Positions 50,067 through 58,310 of a stretch of DNA of 64,000 nt are shown here, piece by piece. The stretch lies in contig NZ_VMOA01000025.1 of NCBI RefSeq assembly GCF_020662345.1, positions 1-64,000 on the forward strand, read 5' to 3'. The DNA is from Methylobacterium sp. W2. GTDB lineage: Bacteria > Pseudomonadota > Alphaproteobacteria > Rhizobiales > Beijerinckiaceae. Under the pieces are notes generated by a model. It had not been told where the DNA came from. It saw only the letters and a program-made list of their open reading frames with translations, and did no database searches. The translations under genes and the position numbers were made by a program. Position 1 is the stretch's first letter. Each line of letters starts with the position of its first letter.

Positions 50067-50852
50067 CTAGGAGCAAAAAAAATCGCTTAAGTAGTTCGCC
50101 CGCTCCGAATAGCGATCCTGCGGCACCACCGGCGCCGGCCCGTGTGCGGTTTGCTGCGCCTCGGTCAGCTCGTCGAGGAGCCAGCGGAACCGCTTGGCGA
50201 TGTCAGAGGAGGCGCGCTCGCTGGTACCGCGTCCGCGGGCCTCGGCGTAGCTGGAGAAGCTGAAGCCCTCGGCCAGGATGGCGCGGAGGAATCGCATGCC
50301 ACTATCACCGATCACGCGGGCCGCGCGGTCGTTCATGGCCTTCACCGCCTTGGCGGTCTCGATGCGGCCGAGCATCCGGATGTCTTCGATGGTGAGACCG
50401 TTGGCGGTGTTGAGCGACGCATAGCCGGGGCTGAAGATCGTGCTGTCCCAGCTGCTGCCGTGCCGGACGCCGAGCTGCTTCTCCCACATGGCTTGCATTG
50501 AGCGGCCGACGAGGAACTGCGCTTCCGTGATGCGGCCGGCGGAACGTTCAGCGGCGAGGACGTCGACGCGGCGGTTGACGGTGGTGGTGACGAAGGCGCT
50601 CGCGTCGTAGGGATCGCGGAACGTGCCGGTACCCTCGACGACCTCGACATCCCGAGCCGTGATCGGGGCGAGACGGATGTTCTTGTTACGCCGCATCGAC
50701 GGCGCCACGCGGGTCGCGGTCTTACGGGTGGTGCTGGACGACTTTTTGGCCGACGCGGTCACGGTGGTGCCCCTGTACAGGTCCGATCCGTATCGCCGGG
50801 CCCATGTTGCTCCCTCAGATCGCTCTGGCACGAAAGTCAATCCATGGCTCAC
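50067..50852 (-). CDS. DUF6456-like phage protein, candidate late regulator
   Basis: The 261-aa frame has a disordered basic N-terminus (SAKKSSSTTRKTATRVAP) and a helical C-terminal ~160 residues. That part contains AERSAGRITEAQFLVGRSMQAMWEKQLG, IETAKAVKAMNDRAARVIGDSGMRFL and IAKRFRWLLDELTEAQ, a layout like DUF6456 domains of alphaproteobacterial phages. It is the last leftward gene before late element C, the place of lambda Q, so a late-gene activator or antiterminator is a reasonable guess. The start could instead be ATG near codon 53. Confidence 0.6.
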   Translation of the reverse strand: MSHGLTFVPERSEGATWARRYGSDLYRGTTVTASAKKSSSTTRKTATRVAPSMRRNKNIRLAPITARDVEVVEGTGTFRDPYDASAFVTTTVNRRVDVLAAERSAGRITEAQFLVGRSMQAMWEKQLGVRHGSSWDSTIFSPGYASLNTANGLTIEDIRMLGRIETAKAVKAMNDRAARVIGDSGMRFLRAILAEGFSFSSYAEARGRGTSERASSDIAKRFRWLLDELTEAQQTAHGPAPVVPQDRYSERANYLSDFFCS

Positions 50853-51102
50853 TGCTCAAATGGACATATCCGTCCCCCAAAGAACTGCCCTTACGCGCGT
50901 GGCTGCCACCATCCCATTCTTTCACATATGCACCATTCGCTTTTATCGGCATTTTTAGCGAATCGCTGTCTACAAAGCCTCTAGCTCGTGCAAGCGTACC
51001 GCCCTAGCATCACGAAAAAGCGGCGCTAGCTGCCTTGCGTCTTATCAGCCGGATGAGCGCGGGCTCCAGCAATCACCGCCTACATATCTTCGGAGGAAAC
51101 GA
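50853..51102. other. divergent intergenic region in cargo bay C
   Basis: About 250 bases, AT-richer to the right, between the candidate late regulator and the DUF262 gene. It should contain their promoters; a GGAGGA ribosome site is visible just before 51103. No other signal is evident. Confidence 0.4.
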
Positions 51103-52224
51103 ATGACCGATCTCCCCGCCGAGCACGAGGCGATCGACGCTTCTACAGTGGAGCTGCCCCCCGAAGAAGCTTCAACATTCGAAGGCACTGATTCCAGTGA
51201 ACCGGTGCCACCGGTTGATATCATTGCATATAATGAAGTTCGGTCCTGCGCCGATCTGTATCGTCTTTTCTCAAGTGGAAGAATGGAAATACAGCCCGAT
51301 TTTCAGCGCGATGTTGTGTGGAAGCGAGAAGAAAGAACTCGTTTTATTGATTCATTAGTTAAACAGCTACCAATTCCCAGCATGTGTTTTAGCTTGGATC
51401 CAAAAACTCAGCGCTGGAAGGTCATCGACGGTCTTCAGCGCATGACATCAATTACAGATTTTCTTGGAAAAACGGAGTGGCAACTTTCATCTCTTGACGA
51501 CATCCACCCAATTCTACGCGGAAACACAAATACCGCCTTGAAAATGGGCCCCGAGGATCATTCAATACTCTACTCTTCCGTCGAAAATGTAACGATACCA
51601 GTCACGGTGATACGTTGCGACTACACAAAACGCGAGCATATGCGTTACCTCTTTACAATATTCCATCGCCTTAACTCCGGTGGAGTACGACTAAATAATC
51701 AAGAAATAAGGAATTGCATTTACACAGGCGCATTCAATGACGCACTTAAGGATTTTGATAACAAGCACGCTGATTGGCAGGTAGTAAAAGCTCGGATTTG
51801 GGGCTCAGTAAATAGGTTCCGATCCGTTGAGATACTACTGCGTATTCTTGCATTTTCCGAGCGTCTTGAATCTTATGAAGGGAATTTGGCGGATTTCTTG
51901 AATCATTATATGCACGATCACGCGGAAGCATCCCCTGAAATAGTTGCAGAAAAAATAGCGAAACTTAAGAAAGCCGCAACGATAACCAGAACAACCTTGG
52001 AAGATCAGTCAGGCAAACTGTCCCTGGCAATAATTGAAGCTGTCCTTGTGGCATCAGTTGAGCATTCTCTAGCGCTTTCAACAATATCAAAAGAAACTTT
52101 GAACACTAAGTATTACGCTATGCTGAGCATGCCAGCTTTCGCGGAAGGCGCTAGATACGCGGTATCGAGCGTCGAAAACGTTCAGCGACGGTTGACCGAA
52201 GCCACTGAAGCGTTTGGGCGCTGA
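51103..52224 (+). CDS. DUF262 (GmrSD N-terminal-like) protein
   Basis: The 373-aa protein has the DUF262 ParB/Srx-like pattern: MEIQPDFQRDVVWKREERTRF (about 60-80), WKVIDGLQRMTSI (with the DGxQR motif, about 105-117) and IFHRLNSGGVRLNNQEIRNC (about 186-205). The GmrSD family uses this domain for NTP-dependent cutting or sensing of modified DNA; here no DUF1524 HNH half is fused. A HEPN gene follows three bases later. AT-rich, rightward cargo. GGAGGA precedes ATG 51103. Confidence 0.85.
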   Translation: MTDLPAEHEAIDASTVELPPEEASTFEGTDSSEPVPPVDIIAYNEVRSCADLYRLFSSGRMEIQPDFQRDVVWKREERTRFIDSLVKQLPIPSMCFSLDPKTQRWKVIDGLQRMTSITDFLGKTEWQLSSLDDIHPILRGNTNTALKMGPEDHSILYSSVENVTIPVTVIRCDYTKREHMRYLFTIFHRLNSGGVRLNNQEIRNCIYTGAFNDALKDFDNKHADWQVVKARIWGSVNRFRSVEILLRILAFSERLESYEGNLADFLNHYMHDHAEASPEIVAEKIAKLKKAATITRTTLEDQSGKLSLAIIEAVLVASVEHSLALSTISKETLNTKYYAMLSMPAFAEGARYAVSSVENVQRRLTEATEAFGR

Positions 52225-52227
52225 CAA

Positions 52228-52734
52228 ATGATATCGGCTACACTAGCGACGCTAGATACGTGGTATAATGAGCCAAGCGTGGGACCCGAGCGCCCAAAAT
52301 TGTTGTCAAAGCTCGCCCTGTTAGAGTTATGCGGCTGGCTTGAGACGGAACAGGACAGAATAATTCTCGCCATTGACAGTAGGTGCCTCAATGATCACGT
52401 ATGGATTCGAAGCGAAGTAGTAGGGAAGACGTTTGGTTTCGATTACGGTAGACACTTCAGGCCCATGCTGGTTCGTGTTCTTGGTGAACATCTCATGCGG
52501 AAACTGGAGAACCAGTTCGAGGGACAACACCCCGGCGAACTAGACCGATTACGCTCGTCGACAGGCGACCTTTGGACTAAAAGATGCAATTTTGCGCACG
52601 AAGATATGATTACAAATATTGCACGCCAGCAGCGGTTTGACGCGCCAAGCTGGAGCATAAATCAGCACAGAATTATTAGCAGAACACTTACCAGACTTGA
52701 AACACAAGCTGTTGCGTTAGCATCAGGCGTTTGA
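52228..52734 (+). CDS. HEPN-like ribonuclease candidate
   Basis: The 168-aa helical protein contains RCNFAH (residues 119-124), the Rx4-6H motif of HEPN RNases, within KRCNFAHED. N-terminal helices (LLSKLALLELCGWLETEQDRII) resemble MAE_28990/MAE_18760-type HEPN proteins. It starts three bases after the DUF262 stop, so the two form an operon. A likely reading is a two-gene abortive defence unit: DUF262 senses or controls, HEPN cleaves RNA. Confidence 0.7.
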   Translation: MISATLATLDTWYNEPSVGPERPKLLSKLALLELCGWLETEQDRIILAIDSRCLNDHVWIRSEVVGKTFGFDYGRHFRPMLVRVLGEHLMRKLENQFEGQHPGELDRLRSSTGDLWTKRCNFAHEDMITNIARQQRFDAPSWSINQHRIISRTLTRLETQAVALASGV

Positions 52735-52829
52735 TCATTCTTAAGACATCGCGTGTATTTCTGCAATTTATCGCAAACAAGACGATTGGATACGATCACC
52801 ATAATTTCGCCGATTGCTTTTATAGGGGG

Positions 52830-53156
52830 CTACCTGCTTAGTTCGATCGAGATCAGATCGATGGCCATGTCGACACCCCGCATGGCACTGTCCCGGTTCC
52901 AGCCATTATTCCGGCAGGCCTCCCGGAAGCTCGGCTCGCGTCCGACCTGCGCATTGAGCCAGGCCTTCAGCTGCGCCTTCATCCGCCAGTCCGCCACGTA
53001 GATCTCTGGCCAGCGTTGAACCCGGACATCCCCGGGTTTCGGGCCGGCCTGTGCGTCCGCCTCGCTGTGGCCCGCCCAGGCGGCGACGAGCCAAAGGCGG
53101 ACGAGGGTCGTGGGGTACTGCCGGGGCGGATCGGGGCCTTCGGGACGGCTGAGCAT
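52830..53156 (-). CDS. 108-aa phage protein at the end of the early-left operon
   Basis: The protein has VRLWLVAAWAGHSEAD followed by a helical C-terminal region (WRMKAQLKAWLNAQVGREPSFREACRNNGWNRDSAMRGVDMAI) that looks like a small DNA-binding domain. It lies seven bases after the initiator gene's end. Unknown family; could be a regulator. Confidence 0.6.
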   Translation of the reverse strand: MLSRPEGPDPPRQYPTTLVRLWLVAAWAGHSEADAQAGPKPGDVRVQRWPEIYVADWRMKAQLKAWLNAQVGREPSFREACRNNGWNRDSAMRGVDMAIDLISIELSR

Positions 53157-53163
53157 GGATCTC

Positions 53164-54186
53164 CTACTGGAACCGGGAAAACCGGTCCGGGGCAAAGCCC
53201 ATTTCGCGGGCGATGTTGGGGTTGGGCAGCGACTCCATCTGCACGGCGATCCGGGCGTCCTCGATGACGTCGTCCGGCGTCGTGCAGTCGGGATGGCCCG
53301 GGCGGCAGTGGTTCGGCCAGGCGTCCGACCAGTGACCGCGGAAGTGCTCTGAGGCGAGGTGGACCTGTTGGGCCCGGATCATTTCCGGCGTCACGGTGGT
53401 GGGCTTCCGCTGGATGCCCGACACGGTGCGGACCTGCTTCGGCGCAGCCTCGAGGCGATCCTTCGCCGACCGACGAACCCAGCCCACGAGGGATTTCCAG
53501 CTACGGGGCCGGAATCCCGGATCCGCCATGGCTGCCGCGATCCCTGCCTCGACATCGTCGCGGGTCAGCCCCTCGTCGAGAAGCTCCTCGATCGGCTGGG
53601 TGCGCAGGTCCTGGACGACGGGTTCCGTCCCCACGAGGCTGCGCAGCCAGGGGCCGAGCTCGTCGGTGCCCTTCCGGACCGGCGAAGCCGAAGCCTGGAC
53701 CGTGCCCGGGCTGCGCATCTGCGCATCCGTACCTCCTCCATCCTCCTCTCCTATTCCCCCTCCTCCTCCATCCTCCTCTCCGGGGGGTACTGGTTCCCCA
53801 CCGGTACCGAACTCGTCCTCAACTATGGAGGAACCTGTTCCGTCACCACGCGCGTAACCGAGCAGTTTATCGGGAAAAACTCCGGACCGGTTCGGCTTTT
53901 TTGGTCGCTGGTACTTCTGGAAATTCCTGATCACGCCGAAGGTCTTACCCTTCGCCTCGAATGGCCGGATGAAATTGAGGCGCTTCAACTCTTCGAGCAG
54001 AGCGGCGACGTCGACGTTGTCCGCCGGCATCAGCCGGACCTTCAGCGTGAGGGGCTTCCACTCGAAAACCCCGTCGTCGTGCGCCTCGCACCAGAGGCCC
54101 ATGATCAGGACACGAGCCTGCATCGACGCGGTCATGAAGGCCTCATCGGTGAAGATGCCCGGATGGATGCTGCGGATTCTCGGCAT
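53164..54186 (-). CDS. DnaD/replisome-organiser-like replication protein
   Basis: The 340-aa protein has an N-terminal winged-helix region (RIRSIHPGIFTDEAFMTASMQARVLIMGLWCEAHDDGVF and a following KTFGVIRNFQKYQRPKKPN) typical of phage initiators that load DnaB. A low-complexity Gly/Glu linker (about 135-155) and a C-terminal helical domain (EELLDEGLTRDDVEAGI) follow. The DnaB gene lies directly upstream in the same operon. As in lambda O, the linker-coding DNA carries direct repeats. Confidence 0.75.
   Translation of the reverse strand: MPRIRSIHPGIFTDEAFMTASMQARVLIMGLWCEAHDDGVFEWKPLTLKVRLMPADNVDVAALLEELKRLNFIRPFEAKGKTFGVIRNFQKYQRPKKPNRSGVFPDKLLGYARGDGTGSSIVEDEFGTGGEPVPPGEEDGGGGGIGEEDGGGTDAQMRSPGTVQASASPVRKGTDELGPWLRSLVGTEPVVQDLRTQPIEELLDEGLTRDDVEAGIAAAMADPGFRPRSWKSLVGWVRRSAKDRLEAAPKQVRTVSGIQRKPTTVTPEMIRAQQVHLASEHFRGHWSDAWPNHCRPGHPDCTTPDDVIEDARIAVQMESLPNPNIAREMGFAPDRFSRFQ
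53732..53781. repeat. 20-bp direct repeats inside the initiator gene, candidate origin
   Basis: CCTCCTCCATCCTCCTCTCC occurs at 53732-53751 and again at 53762-53781, exactly 30 bases apart, in a strongly strand-biased pyrimidine tract. Iteron-like repeats within the initiator gene are the lambda-type origin arrangement. The encoded protein part is a low-complexity linker, so the DNA itself may be what is conserved. Confidence 0.45.
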
Positions 54187-54189
54187 GAC

Positions 54190-55695
54190 TCAGGCCCCAG
54201 ACTGAAGGTTGCGGATCGCGTTCAGAGCCGGGTCGATCCAGGCGCGCACGATGTGGTTCGCGCGACCGATCCGGTTCTTGTCGATGATGATTTCGAGGAG
54301 GTGCCGGCAGCCCGCGTGCTCGGCGAGCGCTTCGGGGTTCTGCTCGCGATACTTGCCTGACCGCTCGATGTAGTAGGCAGGCCGGTAGAGGAACGCGACG
54401 GCGTCCGAGTTCTCCTCGAACGCACCGGCGCCGCGGATGTCCGCGAGGCTCGGGCGACGGTCCTCAACGGACTTCCCCTCGGTGTTCCGGTTGCACTGCG
54501 CGAGCAGCAGGACCGGCACGTCGAGGTGCTTGGCCAGGGAGAGCGCGCCGTCGGCGACCTCCTTCAGCCCCTCGTCCTCGCGATTGTAGGCGCGTGACGG
54601 CCGGACGATGTGCGCGTGGTCGATCACCACCATGCCGAGCGGCACACCCTTGCGGGCATACGAGTTCGCTAAGCGGTCGGAGGCGGCGGCGATGTCGCCG
54701 ATGGTGCGCCCGCCACCGTCCTCGATGTGGAAGTGCTCGCCGCGCATCTCGTAGACCGCTTCGGCCACATGATCGGCCTCGCTTTGAGACAGCCCGCGCC
54801 GACGCATGATCTGCTCGTAGGCGAGCCGGGTCCCGCGATCGAAGAGCCAGCTCGACGTCCGACGGGCCTGGATCTGCTTCCGGGTCATTTCGAGCGAGTG
54901 GTAGATCGCGACGTGACCCTGACGGCCGATCGCGCTGGCCTGCTCCACCCCGAAGATGGATTTCCCCATGGCGGTGCGGGCTGCGACCGTGATCAGCGTC
55001 GAGGGTTGAGGGCCGCCGCCGATCTCCTTGTCGAAGGCCGCGACGCGAGTGTGAGGCACGACACGTCCATGGCCTTGCAGGTCGGCGGTGATGTCCGCGA
55101 TCAGCTCGTCGCCGGCCTGGTCCGCCGTGACCGACATCACCTTGCGATCGACGAAGGACGCGCGGATCTGGTCGACACGTGCATAGACCCGTTCAAGGTG
55201 CGGGCCCGGCACGAAGCCGGAGCCGTCGGCCGCCTTGTTCGTGACGGCCGCCAGCTCCCGCAGCTGCCAGTATTGCTGGATCGTCCGTGCGTATTCCGGC
55301 GCCGAGATCGGCGTGCACGCCATGACCACGAGCCGGCCGAGGTAGGACAGCACGTTCTGGCCGCCGAGATCGAAGGCGAGGTTGGTCGCACCGAGCGCAG
55401 CCTTCACCTTGATGCCGTTCGGCGTATCGCCGGCGGCCACCAAGTCGCCCATTACCTGCCAGATGGCCCGATGCGCCTCCTCGAAGAAGTGCTCGGCCGC
55501 GACCAGGTGCTGAACCAGCGGGAAGACGTGCGGGGCCTGCATGATGCAGCCGATGAGCCCGGCCTCGGACTCGACAGTGGCGATCGGCGCGGCGATGGCG
55601 GCCGGGGCAGTGGGCGTCCGGCCGTAATCGCCGCGATACTCTTCGATCGGGACGACGTTGGGGCGGAAGCCGGGACGGTCGAGGGGCTCGTTCAT
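54190..55695 (-). CDS. DnaB-like replicative helicase
   Basis: The 501-aa protein has a DnaB N-terminal domain (ESEAGLIGCIMQAPHVFPLV...) and a RecA-like core with Walker A AARTAMGKSIF, Walker B-type MVVIDHAHIV, LLLAQCNRNTEGK as motif H3 and RGAGAFEENSDAVAFLYRP further on. It unwinds the phage replication fork. The frame is longer upstream, but ATG 55695 overlaps the previous gene's end and gives the normal length. Confidence 0.9.
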   Translation of the reverse strand: MNEPLDRPGFRPNVVPIEEYRGDYGRTPTAPAAIAAPIATVESEAGLIGCIMQAPHVFPLVQHLVAAEHFFEEAHRAIWQVMGDLVAAGDTPNGIKVKAALGATNLAFDLGGQNVLSYLGRLVVMACTPISAPEYARTIQQYWQLRELAAVTNKAADGSGFVPGPHLERVYARVDQIRASFVDRKVMSVTADQAGDELIADITADLQGHGRVVPHTRVAAFDKEIGGGPQPSTLITVAARTAMGKSIFGVEQASAIGRQGHVAIYHSLEMTRKQIQARRTSSWLFDRGTRLAYEQIMRRRGLSQSEADHVAEAVYEMRGEHFHIEDGGGRTIGDIAAASDRLANSYARKGVPLGMVVIDHAHIVRPSRAYNREDEGLKEVADGALSLAKHLDVPVLLLAQCNRNTEGKSVEDRRPSLADIRGAGAFEENSDAVAFLYRPAYYIERSGKYREQNPEALAEHAGCRHLLEIIIDKNRIGRANHIVRAWIDPALNAIRNLQSGA

Positions 55696-55964
55696 GCCGA
55701 AGCCCTCTGTTCTACGGGCGCGAGTTCGCGACGGAGCATCTCTCTGACGTAGCCCTCGCCCTTCGCCTGCTCGATCTCGGCGAGGTCGTTGAGCAGCACC
55801 CCGGCCTCGGCGAGCGCGAGGTCGCAGTCGAACCACTTGTACTGATCGTCGCCGCGGGCGCGGGTGTAGAGGTCCCACCAGCGTTTGGCGGCCTCACCAA
55901 CCACGGCAGCCAGCCGCGAGACGGGCACGGGCGAGGTCGGTTGCAGGATGTTGTACCGAGCCAT
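55692..55964 (-). CDS. 90-aa early phage protein
   Basis: A helical soluble protein (LAAVVGEAAKRWWDLYTRARGDDQYKWFD) with a charged C-terminal helix. Its stop overlaps the helicase start and it begins five bases after the methyltransferase stop. Function unknown; possibly a helicase accessory. Confidence 0.55.
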   Translation of the reverse strand: MARYNILQPTSPVPVSRLAAVVGEAAKRWWDLYTRARGDDQYKWFDCDLALAEAGVLLNDLAEIEQAKGEGYVREMLRRELAPVEQRASA

Positions 55965-55969
55965 GGCGC

Positions 55970-56548
55970 CTACTCCGCAGCCATGAGGGCGGGCTCATCG
56001 AAATGTCCGGTCTCGTTCCCCCAGGCGGTCCAGCCGGGACGGGACTCGCGCGAGAACAGGTCGGCGCGGCGCAGGGCGGACGGCATCAGCGCCTCGGCGG
56101 CAGCATAGGCCTCGTCCGGCTTGCGGCTGTGCTCGCGGATCGGCGCCATGATCACGCTGCGGACGGACCGGCCAGCGTGTGGCTGACCGAATTTCCCGAT
56201 CATGAAGGGCTCGGAGGCGCAGCGCAGGACGTAACCGGTACCGAAGGCGATCTTGCCGCCGGTCGTCGTTTTCACCCACGTGCCGGACGTGGTGAAGGTG
56301 AAGCCCCAGGCGGCCATGACGGCGAGCGCCTGTGGGAGCATCGGGTTCGTAGCCCAGAGCCAGAGAAAGGCGTCACCGCGGGCGAGCTGCGCCACGGGGA
56401 GCGCCTTGATCTCGTCGAGCGTCATGCAGGCGTATTGAGCCTGCGCGCTCTTCGCCTCGCCCTTGTCGGAGCGGAGAGCGAACGACCACGGCGGATCGAC
56501 CATGAGCATGTCGAAGCCGAACGGGGGTAGGGCGCCGAAAGGCCACAT
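55970..56548 (-). CDS. MT-A70 family adenine methyltransferase
   Basis: The 192-aa protein has the catalytic DPPW at residues 18-21, then LWLWATNPMLPQAL, TWVKTTTGGKIAFGTGYVLR and SRKPDEAYAAAEAL, all as in the MT-A70 family. It probably N6-methylates adenine in phage DNA to escape restriction or time replication. No cognate nuclease is nearby. ATG 56548 overlaps the RusA stop. Confidence 0.88.
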   Translation of the reverse strand: MWPFGALPPFGFDMLMVDPPWSFALRSDKGEAKSAQAQYACMTLDEIKALPVAQLARGDAFLWLWATNPMLPQALAVMAAWGFTFTTSGTWVKTTTGGKIAFGTGYVLRCASEPFMIGKFGQPHAGRSVRSVIMAPIREHSRKPDEAYAAAEALMPSALRRADLFSRESRPGWTAWGNETGHFDEPALMAAE

Positions 56549-57039
56549 CAGGCGGCCTCGTCCAAAGCAGGAGCAGAAGCGCCGAGGGTGGCGATCGCCG
56601 GAACCCATGGCTCGACGGTGATCACCAGCTCGGGCTTGTCCGAGTAGAACTTCCGGACACTGCCATCGACGACGGTAGAATCATCGCCCCACACGACCTC
56701 GTTCAGCGCGTCGCAGACCTTTCCGATGTTGTCCCAATCGGGCTTCACGACTGGGCGGATGACGCCGTTGCGCGCCTCTCGCTTCTTCGCCTGCGACCAG
56801 CTCGTGGGAATCGGCATAAACGCATAGACGACCACCACGAGGGGGCCGACCAGCGGCAGGCGTCCGACCATCTCGTCGACGGCGGCCGCTTTCAGGGCAG
56901 CCTCGTAGCGTGCCGTTTCCGGGTCAGGGTATTCCTGGACGAACGGCTTCTTGCCGCCCCGCGGAGCAACGACACGGGCACGATGCCGGCCCTTGCCCCG
57001 CGGGTCGCCTTCGAGACGGATTACGATCTGGTTGGACAT
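56548..57039 (-). CDS. RusA-type Holliday junction resolvase
   Basis: The 163-aa protein has an N-terminal RusA start (IVIRLEGDPRGKGRHRARVV), a middle VYAFMPIPTSWSQAKKREA, and the catalytic KPDWDNIGKVCDALNEVVWGDDS with two Asp residues. It would trim branched replication or recombination intermediates before packaging. Confidence 0.88.
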   Translation of the reverse strand: MSNQIVIRLEGDPRGKGRHRARVVAPRGGKKPFVQEYPDPETARYEAALKAAAVDEMVGRLPLVGPLVVVVYAFMPIPTSWSQAKKREARNGVIRPVVKPDWDNIGKVCDALNEVVWGDDSTVVDGSVRKFYSDKPELVITVEPWVPAIATLGASAPALDEAA

Positions 57040-57054
57040 GGCGGTACTGCGGTC

Positions 57055-57654
57055 CTACTCGACGGACGCGCTCTGACGCTGCGGCCCATTGCCGAGCGCC
57101 GGGGCACCGGGGAGGGCGTTCCTTCCGCCCTTCGCGGTCTGCTCCTTCAGGAAGGCGTCGCCGGCAGCCGTGCTGTCGCGCATGGCCTCGCTGGGCGTGG
57201 TCGCCTTGGCCTCGCGTTTCGCGCTGGCCTTCGCGTTGTTCTTTGTGAACTCTCGTTCGGCCTCCTCGAGCGGCAGGCCGGGCGAACCCTGCGCCTGGCC
57301 CTTTCGGGACTTCTCGTCCGCCTCGGCAGCGGCAGTGGCTTCCGAGATCATCTTGCCGACGTCGTCGAACAGGTCGCTCTGCTCGCCCCAGCCCATCATC
57401 TGGTGAGCCATCAGGAACCCGAGGACGAAATCTCTCCGCTTCACGTCCTCCATCTTGTGGCAGTCGAGGATGAGCTTCACTGATTTCGCCGGAAGGCCGC
57501 TCTTCGCGCAGTAATCCGAGAGCGCCGTCGACTTGTTCGAGTTCGCGTTCGCAGCGCGCTGGGAAGCGCCGGCGGCGTCACGGATCGCGTCCTGCAGCTG
57601 GGCTGCCGTCGTCTTGATGACCTTGGGCGTCGCGCCCTTCAGTTTCCTGGCCAT
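57055..57654 (-). CDS. early phage protein of unknown function
   Basis: The 199-aa protein is soluble, Ala/Lys/Glu-rich and helical, with a defined part around SDYCAKSGLPAKSVKLILDCHKMEDVKRRDFVLGFLMAHQMMGW. The C-terminal third is low-complexity and probably disordered. Position next to RusA suggests a DNA-replication or recombination helper. Confidence 0.55.
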   Translation of the reverse strand: MARKLKGATPKVIKTTAAQLQDAIRDAAGASQRAANANSNKSTALSDYCAKSGLPAKSVKLILDCHKMEDVKRRDFVLGFLMAHQMMGWGEQSDLFDDVGKMISEATAAAEADEKSRKGQAQGSPGLPLEEAEREFTKNNAKASAKREAKATTPSEAMRDSTAAGDAFLKEQTAKGGRNALPGAPALGNGPQRQSASVE

Positions 57655-57725
57655 GGTGACCTCTCAGGTTCGGGGAGGGAGCGACGCGGTCGACGACCGC
57701 GAAGGGGGAGGATTCGGGGGAAGGC

Positions 57726-58310
57726 CTACGGGCGCGGCTCACCGCGCGAGCGGGTGTCCTGCGCGCCGAGACGGGGGACGCGGGGCGGCTCGGCAGCGTC
57801 ATCGGGCAGCGTCACGCGACAAGGCTGAAAGACGGCCCGGTTCACGGCCATGAAGCCCTTCTCGATGTCGGTCCGGCCGATCGCGAGCCAGGGCTTGTCG
57901 ATCTCAGGGCGAGCGGCGAGGCCATCGAGCACGCGGAGGACCTGCTCCTCGATCGCCTTGTTGGCGTTGCCGAGCGCGATGTTCCCTGCGCTCTGCGGCC
58001 GGTAGCCGGCGACCGGCAGCCCCTGTGCCTCTCCTGCCGGCGCATAGGTCGCCTGAAAGACCGAATCCTTGCAGGGGTAGAGCTCGCCCTCGACGCCGCG
58101 AATGATCCAGTCGCCGAGGCGAGCCGTCATCAGCCCTTCGGTCGTGTTGATGAGCATCGCCACATCAGGAAGGCCGCGGTTCTCGAACTCGACGATCCCC
58201 GCGCGGATCGCGTCACAGATCCAGATCGGGTCGTCGAGTTGGTCCGGTCCGGCGGTCCATTGGAAGGCCTCGATCGTCACCGGCTTCTTCGTAAATTTGT
58301 CCATGCTCAC
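57726..58310 (-). CDS. PGDYG-type protein with Acb2/Tad1-like C-terminus
   Basis: The 194-aa protein has two parts. The N-terminus (KKPVTIEAFQWTAG, then MTARLGDWIIRGVEGELYPCK and FQATYAP) matches the common phage PGDYG-type domain. The second (about 118-170) reads AIEEQVLRVLDG... WLAIGRTDIEKGFMAVNRAV, the pattern of the Acb2/Tad1 hairpin that sequesters cyclic nucleotides and blocks CBASS defence (Acb2). If right, this is an early anti-defence gene. A disordered Arg/Pro tail ends the protein. The start overlaps the upstream gene's end. Confidence 0.7.
   Translation of the reverse strand: MSMDKFTKKPVTIEAFQWTAGPDQLDDPIWICDAIRAGIVEFENRGLPDVAMLINTTEGLMTARLGDWIIRGVEGELYPCKDSVFQATYAPAGEAQGLPVAGYRPQSAGNIALGNANKAIEEQVLRVLDGLAARPEIDKPWLAIGRTDIEKGFMAVNRAVFQPCRVTLPDDAAEPPRVPRLGAQDTRSRGEPRP

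Noticed and set aside
53732-53781. The repeated pyrimidine tract as a CRISPR or tandem satellite
   Set aside because: Only two copies, in frame within a gene, without spacers.
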